Positions 55,467 through 64,000 of a DNA stretch of 64,000 nucleotides are shown here, one piece after another. Source of the DNA: Bog-756 sp963812885 (GTDB lineage Bacteria; Actinomycetota; Acidimicrobiia; Acidimicrobiales; RAAP-2); NCBI GenBank assembly GCA_963812885.1, contig CAWEWZ010000012.1:124001-188000 (forward strand). Reading direction: 5' to 3'. Position numbers and translations under genes: made by a program. The notes beneath the pieces are model-generated. The model searched no databases, was not told the DNA's origin, and saw only the letters and a program-made list of their open reading frames with translations. Every line of letters begins with the position of its first letter. The first letter of the stretch is position 1.

Positions 55467-57176
55467 ATGAGCACCACCCGGACCGATCTTGGCGGTACGG
55501 ACTCGGGCCAAGGTCTCGACCGCGATGAATCGCCGCCGGGTCCGAGGGCTGACGGGTCAGGGCAACCATCGCCGTCGTCCCCTTCGCTGAAAGAGGTCGG
55601 TCTATTCCTTTATTTGCCGTTTCTGGTGACGAGCCTATGGACCTTCGCATTCACGGCCGACGACCCATTTATCACTCTCCGCTATGCCGCAAATCTTGTC
55701 CGTGGCAATGGACTCGTATTCAATCCGGGGCAGCACATCCAGGGCTTTACGAGCCCGCTGGACATCGTGGTAGCAGCAGTGTCGTATGTCATCCCTGGTG
55801 GGGACGATTTGTTCAAACTCAAGGTTGCCTCGCTGGTCTTCGGCCTCCTCGCCCTTCGGGAGGCTTCCCTCCTTCTCTATGGGCTCACGATCCCCCTTTG
55901 GTCCAAACGAGTCGCCTGCGTCGCGATGGGAACCAGTTGGATCCTTTCATTCGCTTCGGGGAATGCCCTCGAGACGACCTTGGTGGTGTGGCTCCTGATG
56001 GCATTGGTCCGGCGGCTGATTCTCGTCGGACCCACCACAGCCCAGGTGTCCTCCGCGGCGTTTGCGTTCGCTCTCGTCCTGACCCGGATCGACTCGCTCG
56101 CACCACTGGTTTGTATGGCGGTGCTGGGTTTGCTCCTTGAAGATCGAACGCTCAAGGTATGGCGGCGGATCGTCTGGTTCGGCGGCGCCGTCGCCGGGAC
56201 TGTGCTCGTGATGCTGGGTGGTCTGATCTATTTCGACTCCGCGCTTCCGAACACCTACTACGCGAAGGACCTGTCCTTCGGACGGGCATTCTCGTACGGT
56301 CTCGGCTACCTGATTTCCCCCATCTACGGGGCGGCCCCGGCGACGTTTCCTCACGCCCTGGCGGCGTTCGTGCTCGTGGTCGAACTCGGATTCTTTGCCC
56401 TGGGAGTGGTCGGTATCCTCAAACTGGCGCCAAGATGTTCGTACCTTGCGGCCATCGTGGTCGGTCAGGTGCTCTACATCCTGAGATCGGGTGGGGACTG
56501 GATGCCCGGTGGGCGATTCCTGGCCGTTGCCATCATCCCCCTGACCATTGTCGAAGTCCTCGGCCTGGTGTTCGTGGCTTCGCGCTTGAGGACTCACTTC
56601 ACCTGGCGTCACGCCAATCGGTTCTTACTGGCATTGGCGGCGGTCTGCATCATTGTGGCTTCTTTTCTCCCCCTCACGTCGGTCCGGGCCCCTGTCTGGT
56701 CGTTGGGTAGCGTCAGCGACGCAGCGCTCATGGCTACTCCGCCTGACTTCGAATTCCCGCCGCGCATTGCGATCAGGGAAAATCTTCCCAAGGAGCTCAG
56801 CTGCCTCCACGCCGGGCAACTCGTCGCAACGAGCGAAATCGGCTATCTGGGATTTGTCCGGCTGGGCCTTCCGATCCTTGATATTCGAGGATTGACAGAC
56901 AGGACGATCGCGACACATACGCCGTCGAAGGCAAAATACCCGTGGGGTGTTCACGAGCCCAATCTACTGAATGACAAATCGGTCGTCGGGCGGGAAATTC
57001 TGCGACAGCAGCCGGTTGTAATTGCTACGTTCGATGCCTTCCCAGGGCGGTCGGGACTGAAGAAGGTCGTCTTGAAACACGAGTATCATCTGGTCAAACA
57101 GGTGCATTTCGGGCGCTATGATCTTGCCTACTATTCGAGTAAGAGCGATCTTGACAGTTGTTTGAGACGGGTCTAG
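55467..57176 (+). CDS. GT-C-type membrane glycosyltransferase with DDPFITLRYA motif
   Basis: 569 residues from ATG 55467 (aagggg upstream; ATG 55398 also in frame). About ten membrane helices. After the first helix comes FTADDPFITLRYAANLVRG, then GLVFNPGQHIQGFTSPLDI: acidic loop and motif of lipid-linked-sugar arabinofuranosyl- or mannosyltransferases. The C-terminus is a soluble extracytoplasmic part (LGLPILDIRGLTDRTIATHT). AT-richer than its neighbours, suggesting transfer. No frameshift. Confidence 0.8.
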   Translation: MSTTRTDLGGTDSGQGLDRDESPPGPRADGSGQPSPSSPSLKEVGLFLYLPFLVTSLWTFAFTADDPFITLRYAANLVRGNGLVFNPGQHIQGFTSPLDIVVAAVSYVIPGGDDLFKLKVASLVFGLLALREASLLLYGLTIPLWSKRVACVAMGTSWILSFASGNALETTLVVWLLMALVRRLILVGPTTAQVSSAAFAFALVLTRIDSLAPLVCMAVLGLLLEDRTLKVWRRIVWFGGAVAGTVLVMLGGLIYFDSALPNTYYAKDLSFGRAFSYGLGYLISPIYGAAPATFPHALAAFVLVVELGFFALGVVGILKLAPRCSYLAAIVVGQVLYILRSGGDWMPGGRFLAVAIIPLTIVEVLGLVFVASRLRTHFTWRHANRFLLALAAVCIIVASFLPLTSVRAPVWSLGSVSDAALMATPPDFEFPPRIAIRENLPKELSCLHAGQLVATSEIGYLGFVRLGLPILDIRGLTDRTIATHTPSKAKYPWGVHEPNLLNDKSVVGREILRQQPVVIATFDAFPGRSGLKKVVLKHEYHLVKQVHFGRYDLAYYSSKSDLDSCLRRV

Positions 57177-57602
57177 AGCTCCGGCCCCGAACGGCCTGCC
57201 ATGCGACACCGGAAGGTCGACACCATCAAGGTCGTCCAACGCCCCCCTTCGGGCTCAACCTCGTCGCCGATGAAGCGGAGCCAGAGCCCACCGTCACCCG
57301 ACTTCGATGGGAACGCAGGGAACTCCCTCCAGGTTCCCAACAATATGTGACGTCCACGTCGTCTTCGACGACCTTTCTGCTCACACGGCGCCGTCGGTCG
57401 CCAAGTGGCGTGCCCACTCCTACGAAACGATGAGACCAGGGCGGATCTGGCGAAGGAGTCCGAAGGCGGTCTGACACCCGGCCCAGCGGATTCTTCCGAC
57501 CCAACCTCAGCCCATCGAGATTGAAGGCTGGCCCCTCGGTACTTCTCAGGGCAGATTCAGCCCAACGGCGGTGCCGCTCGGTACACCATGAGAACCTCTA
57601 TC
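57177..57602. other. Non-coding stretch between the convergent GT-C and arylsulfotransferase genes
   Basis: 425 bases with only short, biased frames on both strands (such as 57226-57504 minus), no ribosome sites or recognised motif. I see nothing further. Confidence 0.5.
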
Positions 57603-59195
57603 TCACAGACTCAGTGGGGCCACCATGGCGTTCATTCCCTGCATCATCGATGGAACCGTCGCCTCAACCGGCTCCGCCCGATAGGAGAACAGGCCCGGGT
57701 AGGTGATCGTGAGTTGCGGCACACCGGTGCGGCTGAGCTCGGTTGTGTAATCGTTGGAACCCCATGACATCATCCAGTCGAGGGACGGAAGCCGGATCGC
57801 ACTTCCACAGCACGTCGCGGGCTTCGACCTCGAGTCGGTCACCTGCTGGAGGATGGTTGCCGTCATTTTTGACGTATTGATCGAAAAGCGAAGTCCCCTC
57901 GCCGGCCGCCCGGCCCTGGTGCCGTCGTCATGCACGGTGAACTGACCATCCGGGAGCAACTCTGCGTCGTGCTGGCCGGAGAAGTTTCTCGGGTACGGCG
58001 ACGGCTGGATCTTCAGGCTCTGTGGTGTCGCAGTTCCGGCCAGCTTCCACGTGATCGCTCCTGTTGCCATGTCGATCCGATAGACCGCGTCGAGATGCCG
58101 GGCGCTGAAGATGATTCCACCATGCCCGTCGTACCAGAGCGAGTTCATGTGGATCACGTCGGGATACTGATCGCGCCAGTTGACGTTCGCGGTGGCGACG
58201 TTGATGTGACTGGCCGCACTCCAGGTCCAGATGATCTTCCCGGCGGGATTGATCTCGACGATGACATCGTCCATGATCGTGGCATTTGACGCCTTGCCCC
58301 ACGACGAAAGGTTCGCAGTGGTGTTGACCCTCTCAAATCCCAGATAGTCCCCGTTGGGAAGCACCTTGAAATCATGGGTGTCGAACTGGAACGGTCCACC
58401 ACCGACAGTGTGTTCGATCCGACCGTTGAGCCCGATGAATTGGAACGAGCCCTTGGCCGTGCCCCAGGCAATCGTGCTCGGGCTGATGAACTCGGCGAAA
58501 TTCGGTTCCGTCAAGGCTGGTGTACCTACACCCGTGTCCCACCAGACCGGCACGCCGGAGTTGTCGAAGGCGACGGTGTATTTCCCCAGGGTGAGGAGAT
58601 AGCCCGCGGCGGTGGGATGCCCAGGTACGGTTGCGCTATAGGTGGGGAAGTCACTCGGCAGGCAGCGCATGTAGTAGGACACGCCGGCGTAGGTGATCTG
58701 AAGTGATTGTCCGGTCTTGAGCGGGACAGAGACGTTGACCGGTCTTTGGAATTGCTTTCCCCCGACCGTGACTGGCTTCGATCCTGTGGTCACGACCTTC
58801 GTACTCGAATGGCCCGCGCATCGAATCGCGTAATAGTGAATCTTGGAGTTGAATGAAGGGACGATCTGAGGGTTGGTCGAGATCGAAAAGGCCTGTACGG
58901 CAGCCCCCGCCGCGGCATCGGTCGACAGCAGGGGGACGAATGCGAGACCGAGCACGGCCAATGCCGACGTGAGTAGTGCGAGCAGGCGACCCCGAACCGG
59001 CCGCCGAGCGACGATGCATCGAGGCGACCGGATTGGATGAGCCGAATCCTCAGGACTTGTTCTGGAACATTCTTTGACAACCCCCTCGCTAGCGTGGCGC
59101 CGATCCCACGTTCCTGGAAAATATAGCTGAGTCGACGCCTGCGCGCCCGGAAGAGACTTTTCAGCTTCAACATTGTCTTCGACCCCATCGAACAT
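57603..59195 (-). CDS. Arylsulfotransferase (ASST) family protein
   Basis: About 530 residues, start uncertain (ATG 59195; a later start is possible because the signal-like helix LLALLTSALAVLGLAFVPLL begins about 65 residues in). Family blocks: VAFDNSGVPVWWDTGVG, FDTHDFKVLPNGDYLGFERV, DVIHMNSLWYDGHGGIIFSA, GQHDAELLPDGQFTVHDDG. These supply the His and Arg residues of bacterial ASSTs, which shift sulfate between phenolic donors and acceptors outside the cytoplasm. The enclosed 35-base run 58126-58160 is repeated in inverted form at 62664-62698. Confidence 0.88.
   Translation of the reverse strand: MFDGVEDNVEAEKSLPGAQASTQLYFPGTWDRRHASEGVVKECSRTSPEDSAHPIRSPRCIVARRPVRGRLLALLTSALAVLGLAFVPLLSTDAAAGAAVQAFSISTNPQIVPSFNSKIHYYAIRCAGHSSTKVVTTGSKPVTVGGKQFQRPVNVSVPLKTGQSLQITYAGVSYYMRCLPSDFPTYSATVPGHPTAAGYLLTLGKYTVAFDNSGVPVWWDTGVGTPALTEPNFAEFISPSTIAWGTAKGSFQFIGLNGRIEHTVGGGPFQFDTHDFKVLPNGDYLGFERVNTTANLSSWGKASNATIMDDVIVEINPAGKIIWTWSAASHINVATANVNWRDQYPDVIHMNSLWYDGHGGIIFSARHLDAVYRIDMATGAITWKLAGTATPQSLKIQPSPYPRNFSGQHDAELLPDGQFTVHDDGTRAGRPARGLRFSINTSKMTATILQQVTDSRSKPATCCGSAIRLPSLDWMMSWGSNDYTTELSRTGVPQLTITYPGLFSYRAEPVEATVPSMMQGMNAMVAPLSL
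58126..58160 (-). repeat. 35-bp inverted repeat, copy inside arylsulfotransferase
   Basis: Reverse complement of 62664-62698 with no mismatch over 35 bases; it encodes DVIHMNSLWYD in the sulfotransferase. Confidence 0.9.
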
Positions 59196-59415
59196 TGGGG
59201 CGAAGCAGCCTCCTCTGCCCCACTTCAACGTTCGGCGAGAGCCAATCCGTTACGGGATTGTCTCTCGACGCTTCCCGACAAGTTGAGAAACCACTCAACG
59301 TGACTGGTTAGAGACTAAACGTGAGCGATTTCATTGTGTCATTCCAATAGCGCTCTTCGCACTCCGTTGCCATTCGGTGTGACTGGTGAGAAGGAAGCCT
59401 GTTCGGAGGCCGGAT

Positions 59416-62400
59416 TCACGCCGCAGGCGACCCCGGCACTGTCCAACACTGGACCGTTCCGTCCTTGCCGGTCACGAACACCTCGCCGTTGACAATGGTG
59501 GGAGACGAGGACAGTGCGGTCGGGACACTGGTGGACCAGGCGTGCGGGGCTCCGGTCAGGGTCCGGGCCCCCTCGACGTCACCGTTGGCCAGTTCGGATA
59601 CGGTGAAGTCCAGGGTGCTAGCCGTCCCTTCGATCGTGTCCGGTTGCGCGATCTCGCTCTGGAGTACCCCCGATGCCCCGGACAGGAGGAGCAGCGAGTT
59701 TCCCGAGGGCACGACCAGCGTTGGGAACTTGGTCGCGGCAAAGCTTGCCTTGAGCGAAGCGGAAGCAATGATCGGGTGACCGGTCGCGTATTTCCAGCGG
59801 AGGTGACCTGTGCCTTCATTGAGCGCGTATTCGTTGCCGTTGTGGGAACCGACATAGACGGTTCCGGCAAGCACGATCGGAGAAGCGGTGACCGGGCTAG
59901 CAGTGTCGTATACCCAGCCGGCGGCCCCATTTCCGATGGCGAACGCTCGGATCGCCCCGCTGGCGTCGCCCACCACCACGATACCGGCGCCGGTGTCCAC
60001 CGCGGGGGAGCCTTTGACCGCGCCGCCCGCCTTGGCTCGCCAGAGCACCTTGCCCGTCGAACCTGTCAGCGCATAGACATCGCCACTGTCATCACCGACG
60101 TAGAGGTTCGCTCCAGCAGCGGCGGGCGACGATTCGATGGCGCCCCTTGTCAGAGTGGTCCAGACCTCCTTGCCGGTCGACGCGTTCAGCGCATAGAGGC
60201 GCTGATTCACCGAGCCGACGATGACGAGACCATGGACGACGGCCGGGGTGGTGTCTATTTTGGACGTACCCGATACATTCCTTGACCACTTCTCCAGACC
60301 GGTCCGAACGTTGATGGCGTAGACCACCCCTCGGGAGTCGGCCACGTAGGCCACTCCATCCACCACGTCGGTTGACCCGGAAATGGTCGAACCGACATTG
60401 AAGCTCCAGGCTGGAGCCATGTAGTCGGGCGCATAGAGCGAGAGGTGGCGCAGGATGGCGGCGTCGTCGGGTTCGGTGTTCGAATGGGTGGGATCTTCGC
60501 CGAACTGGCTCCATGCATTGGTCACGTACACCGAGGTACTTGTCACCGGCTTCCCCGAGGTCTTTGCGCTGACTACCAGCGTCTGTGGACCGAACGTGTC
60601 CGTGCCTGGGACGGTCAACTGTCTCGCAGCAAGCAGGCCGCTCGAGGTCGCCGTCGCCGTTCCGACGGCCAGACCGTTCAAGGCGAAGGTCAGCGCCTCC
60701 CCGTGGCCGAAACCGTGGCCGCTCACCTGAAGCTTTCCGTCCATCGCTACCCAGCGGCTCGCCACAGTGACTACCGGTGAGGATGACTTCGGCAGGATGG
60801 TGAAGGAGTCGCGGGACGAGGTGGGCAGCGATTGCTCGGCCGAGATGTCGGCTACGCCGTTGCTGCCGACCGCGCTGGCGTACGCGACCAGGCCCTCCCC
60901 GGCGTTGGTGGTGGGCACCGTCATCGACCAGTCGGTACTGGGACTGCCGGGCGCACTGAGCGTTGCGCTGTTGGGGTAGGGCTCGGCTGTCCAGGTCCCA
61001 CTGGCCGAGTCCCACCATTTCCCTCCGCCACCATTTTCTTGAACAGCGACGTCCACGGCCCGATGGACGAGGCGGAAGTCGCGGTCCCGGAGACGGTGAG
61101 GGCCCCACCCGGATTGGCGATGATCGAGGAGGGTGGAGGTGAGGTCACGGCCGTACTGGGCGCGGGGGGATTGCCTCCGCCGGGGGCGAAATCGTACAGG
61201 AAGCCGTCGGCCCCGGCCTCGATCAAGTTGCCGTCCGTCTCGGCCACCCCTCCGGCGATGTACGAACCTGTCTGGTAGCTGTAGAGCTGGGCCCCTGTCG
61301 CCAGCGAGAGCACGCGGAACGTGCCGTCGAGGTCTCCGTAGGCCACGATCTGACCGCCGGGGGGACCCACGACGGCCACCGAACCGTCGGTGCGCACACT
61401 CGAACCCGCCGAGGACTGCCAGATCAGGGCACCGGTCACGGCATTCAGGCAGATGACGCCTCCCCCGTCGCCGAACACCAGGTTGGTCCCCGAGAGGGCC
61501 GCCGTGGAGAGGGACGGGGACCCGAAGTCGTAGCGCCATATGAGGCCCCCGGTGGTCAGATCGACGGCAAAGACATATCCCAGCTTGCTCATGCCGTAGG
61601 CGACGCCGTCAGCAAACCCGTTGACGCCCGGGGCCGACACCGTGATGCCGGCACCGACGTCGTAGTCACCCTGGCTGATGACGGTGGAGAACCGCCAGAC
61701 CAGTGCCCCCGTCACGGCGTCGATGGCATAGAGCGAAGAATCATCATCGGCGGTGCCGAAGAGCACCAGCGGTTCGCCGGTGGCGTCCACGGCGTAGCTG
61801 ATGAGATCCCAGACGCCGCTGTATTCGGGACCAGGAATCGGGCTCGACGTGAAATCGACATGGCATGACGCCTCGTCGATGGCCACCACCGAGCCATCTG
61901 CCTTTCCGGAGTCCATTCCGCCGATATAGAGGGTCGGCTTGCCGCCCGGCGGGGTGGCAAGGGTCGGCGACGAGTACAGCGGCGTGGGCAAGGCGGACGA
62001 GGCCGAGCACTGGGTGGCACCGGTGGCCGCATCGAGTTTGTAGACACGGCCGCTGTCTTGCGGAGCCACCCACACGTAGTTCCCTTCGGCGAGCGGTGTG
62101 CTCGTGATGTAGCCACCCAGGTCGACAGACCAGACCGGTAACCCGGTAGCCTGGTCGTAGGCGGTTATCAAGCCCGCGGTGGTGGCCACATAGACGAGGG
62201 TTTCGCCCAAGGTGCTGTTGTAGGCAACGACGGGCGAGCTCAGGACCTCGGAGCCAACATTGGTCATCCACCGCACGCCAAGATTTGCTGCGTCGGAGGT
62301 ATTCAACGAAGGGTCCGCTGAGACTCCGGTGAGCGACGAATTCTGAGCCGCCTCGGGCCACGCGTAGGTCGGAGGCGTTCCCGCGGCAGCCGATTTGGTG

Positions 62401-62483
62401 CCGACGACTATCCCTAACAGCCCGACTGCGACGATGATTGCCAACCCGAGTATGCCCAGTCGACGAAAGCCCTGGTTGGTCAT
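59416..62483 (-). CDS. Giant exported protein: beta-propeller, Ig-like modules, second beta-propeller (copy 2, one frameshift)
   Basis: About 1,022 residues when repaired, from ATG 62483, with an N-terminal membrane/signal helix (LGILGLAIIVAVGLLGIVVG). Same layout and closely related sequence to the copy at 51905-55033: propeller 1 (GLPVWSVDLGG, GALVWRFS, GLIWRYD, GALIWQSS), Ig-like (VTSPPPSSIIANPGGALTVS, AVDVAVQENGGGGKWW), TIG-like (VAMDGKLQVSGHGFGHGEAL) and propeller 2 (GLEKWSRNV, GKEVWTTL, GKVLWRAK, HLRWKYA). The frame breaks at CCC 61059-61061; adding one C restores SSIGAVDVAVQENG. Function unknown. Confidence 0.85.
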
Positions 62484-62561
62484 AACGCCCTCATTCCCCT
62501 TGAACCCGGGACAAGGCTAGTTCACAGGCAAGGTGGCGCGTCACGTCGGTACTTTGACCCA

Positions 62562-62747
62562 GTGTCCCCCTCACGCACTGGCTCCGGGTGCCAGCGGAAG
62601 GTCCGTGCACTGGTCAGAATCCGAGGCCGAGTCTCGGTCTGCGGGCGATACTCATCTGCGGGCGACGTGATCCACATGAACTCGCTCTGGTACGACGGCG
62701 ATGGAGGGACGACCACCACATCGATCTTCAGTTGTAGTTCTAACTGA
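62562..62747 (+). pseudogene. Fragment of an arylsulfotransferase gene
   Basis: Only the segment 62664-62735 resembles the intact sulfotransferase (DVIHMNSLWYDG at DNA identity, then a GG and a shared atcttcag), separated by about 12 inserted bases. Upstream of 62664 similarity is lost, and the insertion element begins after about 62703. So it is a remnant, or a short in-frame module, cut by the element. Confidence 0.65.
62664..62698 (+). repeat. 35-bp inverted repeat, plus-strand copy
   Basis: Identical to the reverse complement of 58126-58160 and in frame with a short open reading from ATG 62562 that yields SSAGDVIHMNSLWYDGDGG. Immediately followed by the presumed IS256-type end. Confidence 0.9.
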
Positions 62748-64000
62748 CGTCGGCGAGTTCCGCCAGGTTCACCTCCTCACTGGTTCCTTCCATGACCCGG
62801 AGCCGGGCTTTGGCCAGGGACTCGATGCCCATGTAGCGGCGGGCGACAGCCCACTCGTCGTGCTGTTCGGCGAGCACGGCCCCGACCAGTCGGATGACGG
62901 CGGCGCGGTTGGGGAAGATGCCGACCACGTCGGTGCGCCGGCGGATCTCCCGGTTGAGCCGCTCCTGGGGGTTGTTGGACCAGATCTGCCGCCAGTGCTC
63001 CTTCGGGAACGAGGCGAAGGCCAGGATGTCGGCTTCTGCCTCGACAAGCATGCTGGCGGCGTCAGGGAAGCGCTCGGCGAGCTGCTCGACCACCCGGCCG
63101 TGCTGGGCGTGGACCTGTTCGGCGTCGGGCTGGTCGAAGATCGACCGGACGAGGGTAGCCACCATGGACTGGGCGGTCTTCGGCACCCGGGTGAGCAGGT
63201 TGCTGCACGAAGTGGACCCGACAGCGCTGCCAGGCAGGCTCCGGGAAGCACCGAGGCGATGGCGTCGACCAGGCCCTGGTGGGCGTCGGAGACGACCAGG
63301 GCCACCCCGGACAGCCCTCGGGCCACCAGGCCCCGGAGGAAGGCGGTCCAGCCGGCCCCGTCCTCGGTGGTGATGAGGTCGACCCCGAGGATCTCCCGGT
63401 GGCCGTCGGCGTTCACCCCGGTGGCCACCACCACGGCCACGTTCACGATCCGGCCGTCCTCTCGGACCTTCTGGGTCAGGGCGTCGACCCAGATGTAGGT
63501 GTAGGGCCCGGCGTCGAGGGGCCGGTTGCGGAAGGCCGCCACCGTCTCGTCCAGGGACTTGGCCAGCTCGGAGACCTGGGACTTGGAGATGCCGGTCGAT
63601 CCCCATGGACTTGACCACATCGTCGACCCGGCGGGTCGAGACCCCTTCGACGTAGCACTGGGCGACCACGGCCACCAGGGCCCGTTCGGCCCGCCGCCGG
63701 GGCTCGATCAGCCAGTCCGGGAAGTAGCTGCCGCAGCGCAGCTTCGGGATGGCCAGGTCGATCGTGCCGGCCCTGGTGTCCCAGCGTCGGGATCGGTAGC
63801 CGTTCCTCGAGTTCACCCGGTCAGGAGTGACCTCGCCATACTCGGCGTTGCACAGCCCGCAGGCCTCGGCCGACATGAGGGCCTCGGCGAAGCTCTGGAC
63901 CATGGATCGCAGCAGGTCAGGGTCGGCCTCGGCGAGATACTTGCGCAGCAACTCGGCCGCGCCCATCGTGTTGGTGACTTCCACCGCATCTTCTCCTTCG
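62705..64000 (-). mobile_element. IS256-family insertion sequence (right end outside window)
   Basis: Defined by the transposase gene and by the point where arylsulfotransferase similarity stops (about 62703-62708). The terminal inverted repeat could not be confirmed because the other end is beyond 64000. Confidence 0.55.
62740..63984 (-). CDS. IS256-family (MULE-type) transposase with three single-base insertions
   Basis: About 413 residues when repaired. N-terminus ELLRKYLAEADPDLLRSMVQ, CNAEYGEVTPDRVNSRNGYR and FPDWLIEPRRRAERALVAVV typical; DDE domain IWVDALTQKVREDGRI, SDAHQGLVDAIASVLPGA, SNNPQERLNREIRRRTDVVG. Extra bases near 63594 (gaccggcatc for gacggcatc), about 63231 (an extra C before TGGCAG) and about 63210 (an extra A in gtgcagcaac) shift the frame three times and so cancel; the middle third as read is garbage. 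Start GTG 63984 near the window edge. Confidence 0.85.
   Translation of the reverse strand: MEVTNTMGAAELLRKYLAEADPDLLRSMVQSFAEALMSAEACGLCNAEYGEVTPDRVNSRNGYRSRRWDTRAGTIDLAIPKLRCGSYFPDWLIEPRRRAERALVAVVAQCYVEGVSTRRVDDVVKSMGIDRHLQVPGLRAGQVPGRDGGGLPQPAPRRRALHLHLGRRPDPEGPRGRPDRERGRGGGHRGERRRPPGDPRGRPHHHRGRGRLDRLPPGPGGPRAVRGGPGRLRRPPGPGRRHRLGASRSLPGSAVGSTSCSNLLTRVPKTAQSMVATLVRSIFDQPDAEQVHAQHGRVVEQLAERFPDAASMLVEAEADILAFASFPKEHWRQIWSNNPQERLNREIRRRTDVVGIFPNRAAVIRLVGAVLAEQHDEWAVARRYMGIESLAKARLRVMEGTSEEVNLAELADVS

Noticed and set aside
57226..57504. Small minus-strand frame between GT-C and arylsulfotransferase
   Set aside because: Biased composition, no start signal, no family features.

Overview
The window is high-GC, gene-dense DNA from an actinobacterium (Actinomycetota). 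The evidence is a complete Pup-proteasome cluster, an actinobacterial HelY-type helicase beside tatC, a DUF4193 protein, deazaflavin (F420)-type Ddn-like proteins and GTG/TTG starts with frequent ATGA overlaps. The lineage looks outside the mycobacteria and streptomycetes, perhaps Acidimicrobiia, but that is inference. No rRNA, tRNA or CRISPR array was seen.

Layout. 0-3.2 kb: a bicupin protein, a thioesterase, three small membrane or associated proteins and the tRNA methyltransferase TrmI. 3.2-16.9 kb: a ferredoxin on the minus strand, then arc, dop, pup, prcB, prcA and pafA (pupylation and degradation), running straight into two signal peptidases, tatB, tatC, helY and a long ThyX-family protein. 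17.3-24.5 kb: DUF4193, a GNAT enzyme, a Gly/Arg-linker protein, an HtrA protease, a nitroreductase, a Ddn-like protein and small zinc-ribbon proteins. 25.0-27.7 kb: an arsenic module (arsR diverging from arsI-aqpS-arsC) beside a truncated membrane/acetyltransferase gene. 28.5-35 kb: a class II aldolase-like protein and a minus-strand merR - nuclease-like - gcvT - gcvPA - gcvPB - ddn-like operon. 35-49 kb: MhuD-like haem oxygenase, DUF2889, lipoprotein, a Ser/Ile-repeat protein, CorA, gamma carbonic anhydrase, a membrane glycosyltransferase, an amidohydrolase, an LCP protein, an adenylate cyclase, small unknowns and Ku. 49.3-64 kb: a cell-surface island with a YfhO-type membrane protein, two giant exported double-beta-propeller paralogues, a GT-C glycosyltransferase, an arylsulfotransferase, a fragment of a second arylsulfotransferase and an IS256-family transposase.

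How the genes fit. Pup is ligated to substrates by PafA and removed by Dop; ARC unfolds the tagged proteins into the PrcAB chamber. Signal peptidases and Tat downstream form the export section. The arsenic module pairs arsenate reduction with an aquaglyceroporin leak and a C-As lyase under ArsR. The glycine-cleavage P and T proteins sit behind a MerR regulator with repeated ACGGT boxes in its promoter. The terminal island looks built for decorating or displaying extracellular polymers.

Caution. About 20 single-base indels interrupt obviously functional genes, many in short homopolymers and in both directions. They look like uncorrected long-read errors rather than gene decay, so the affected genes are described here in repaired form.
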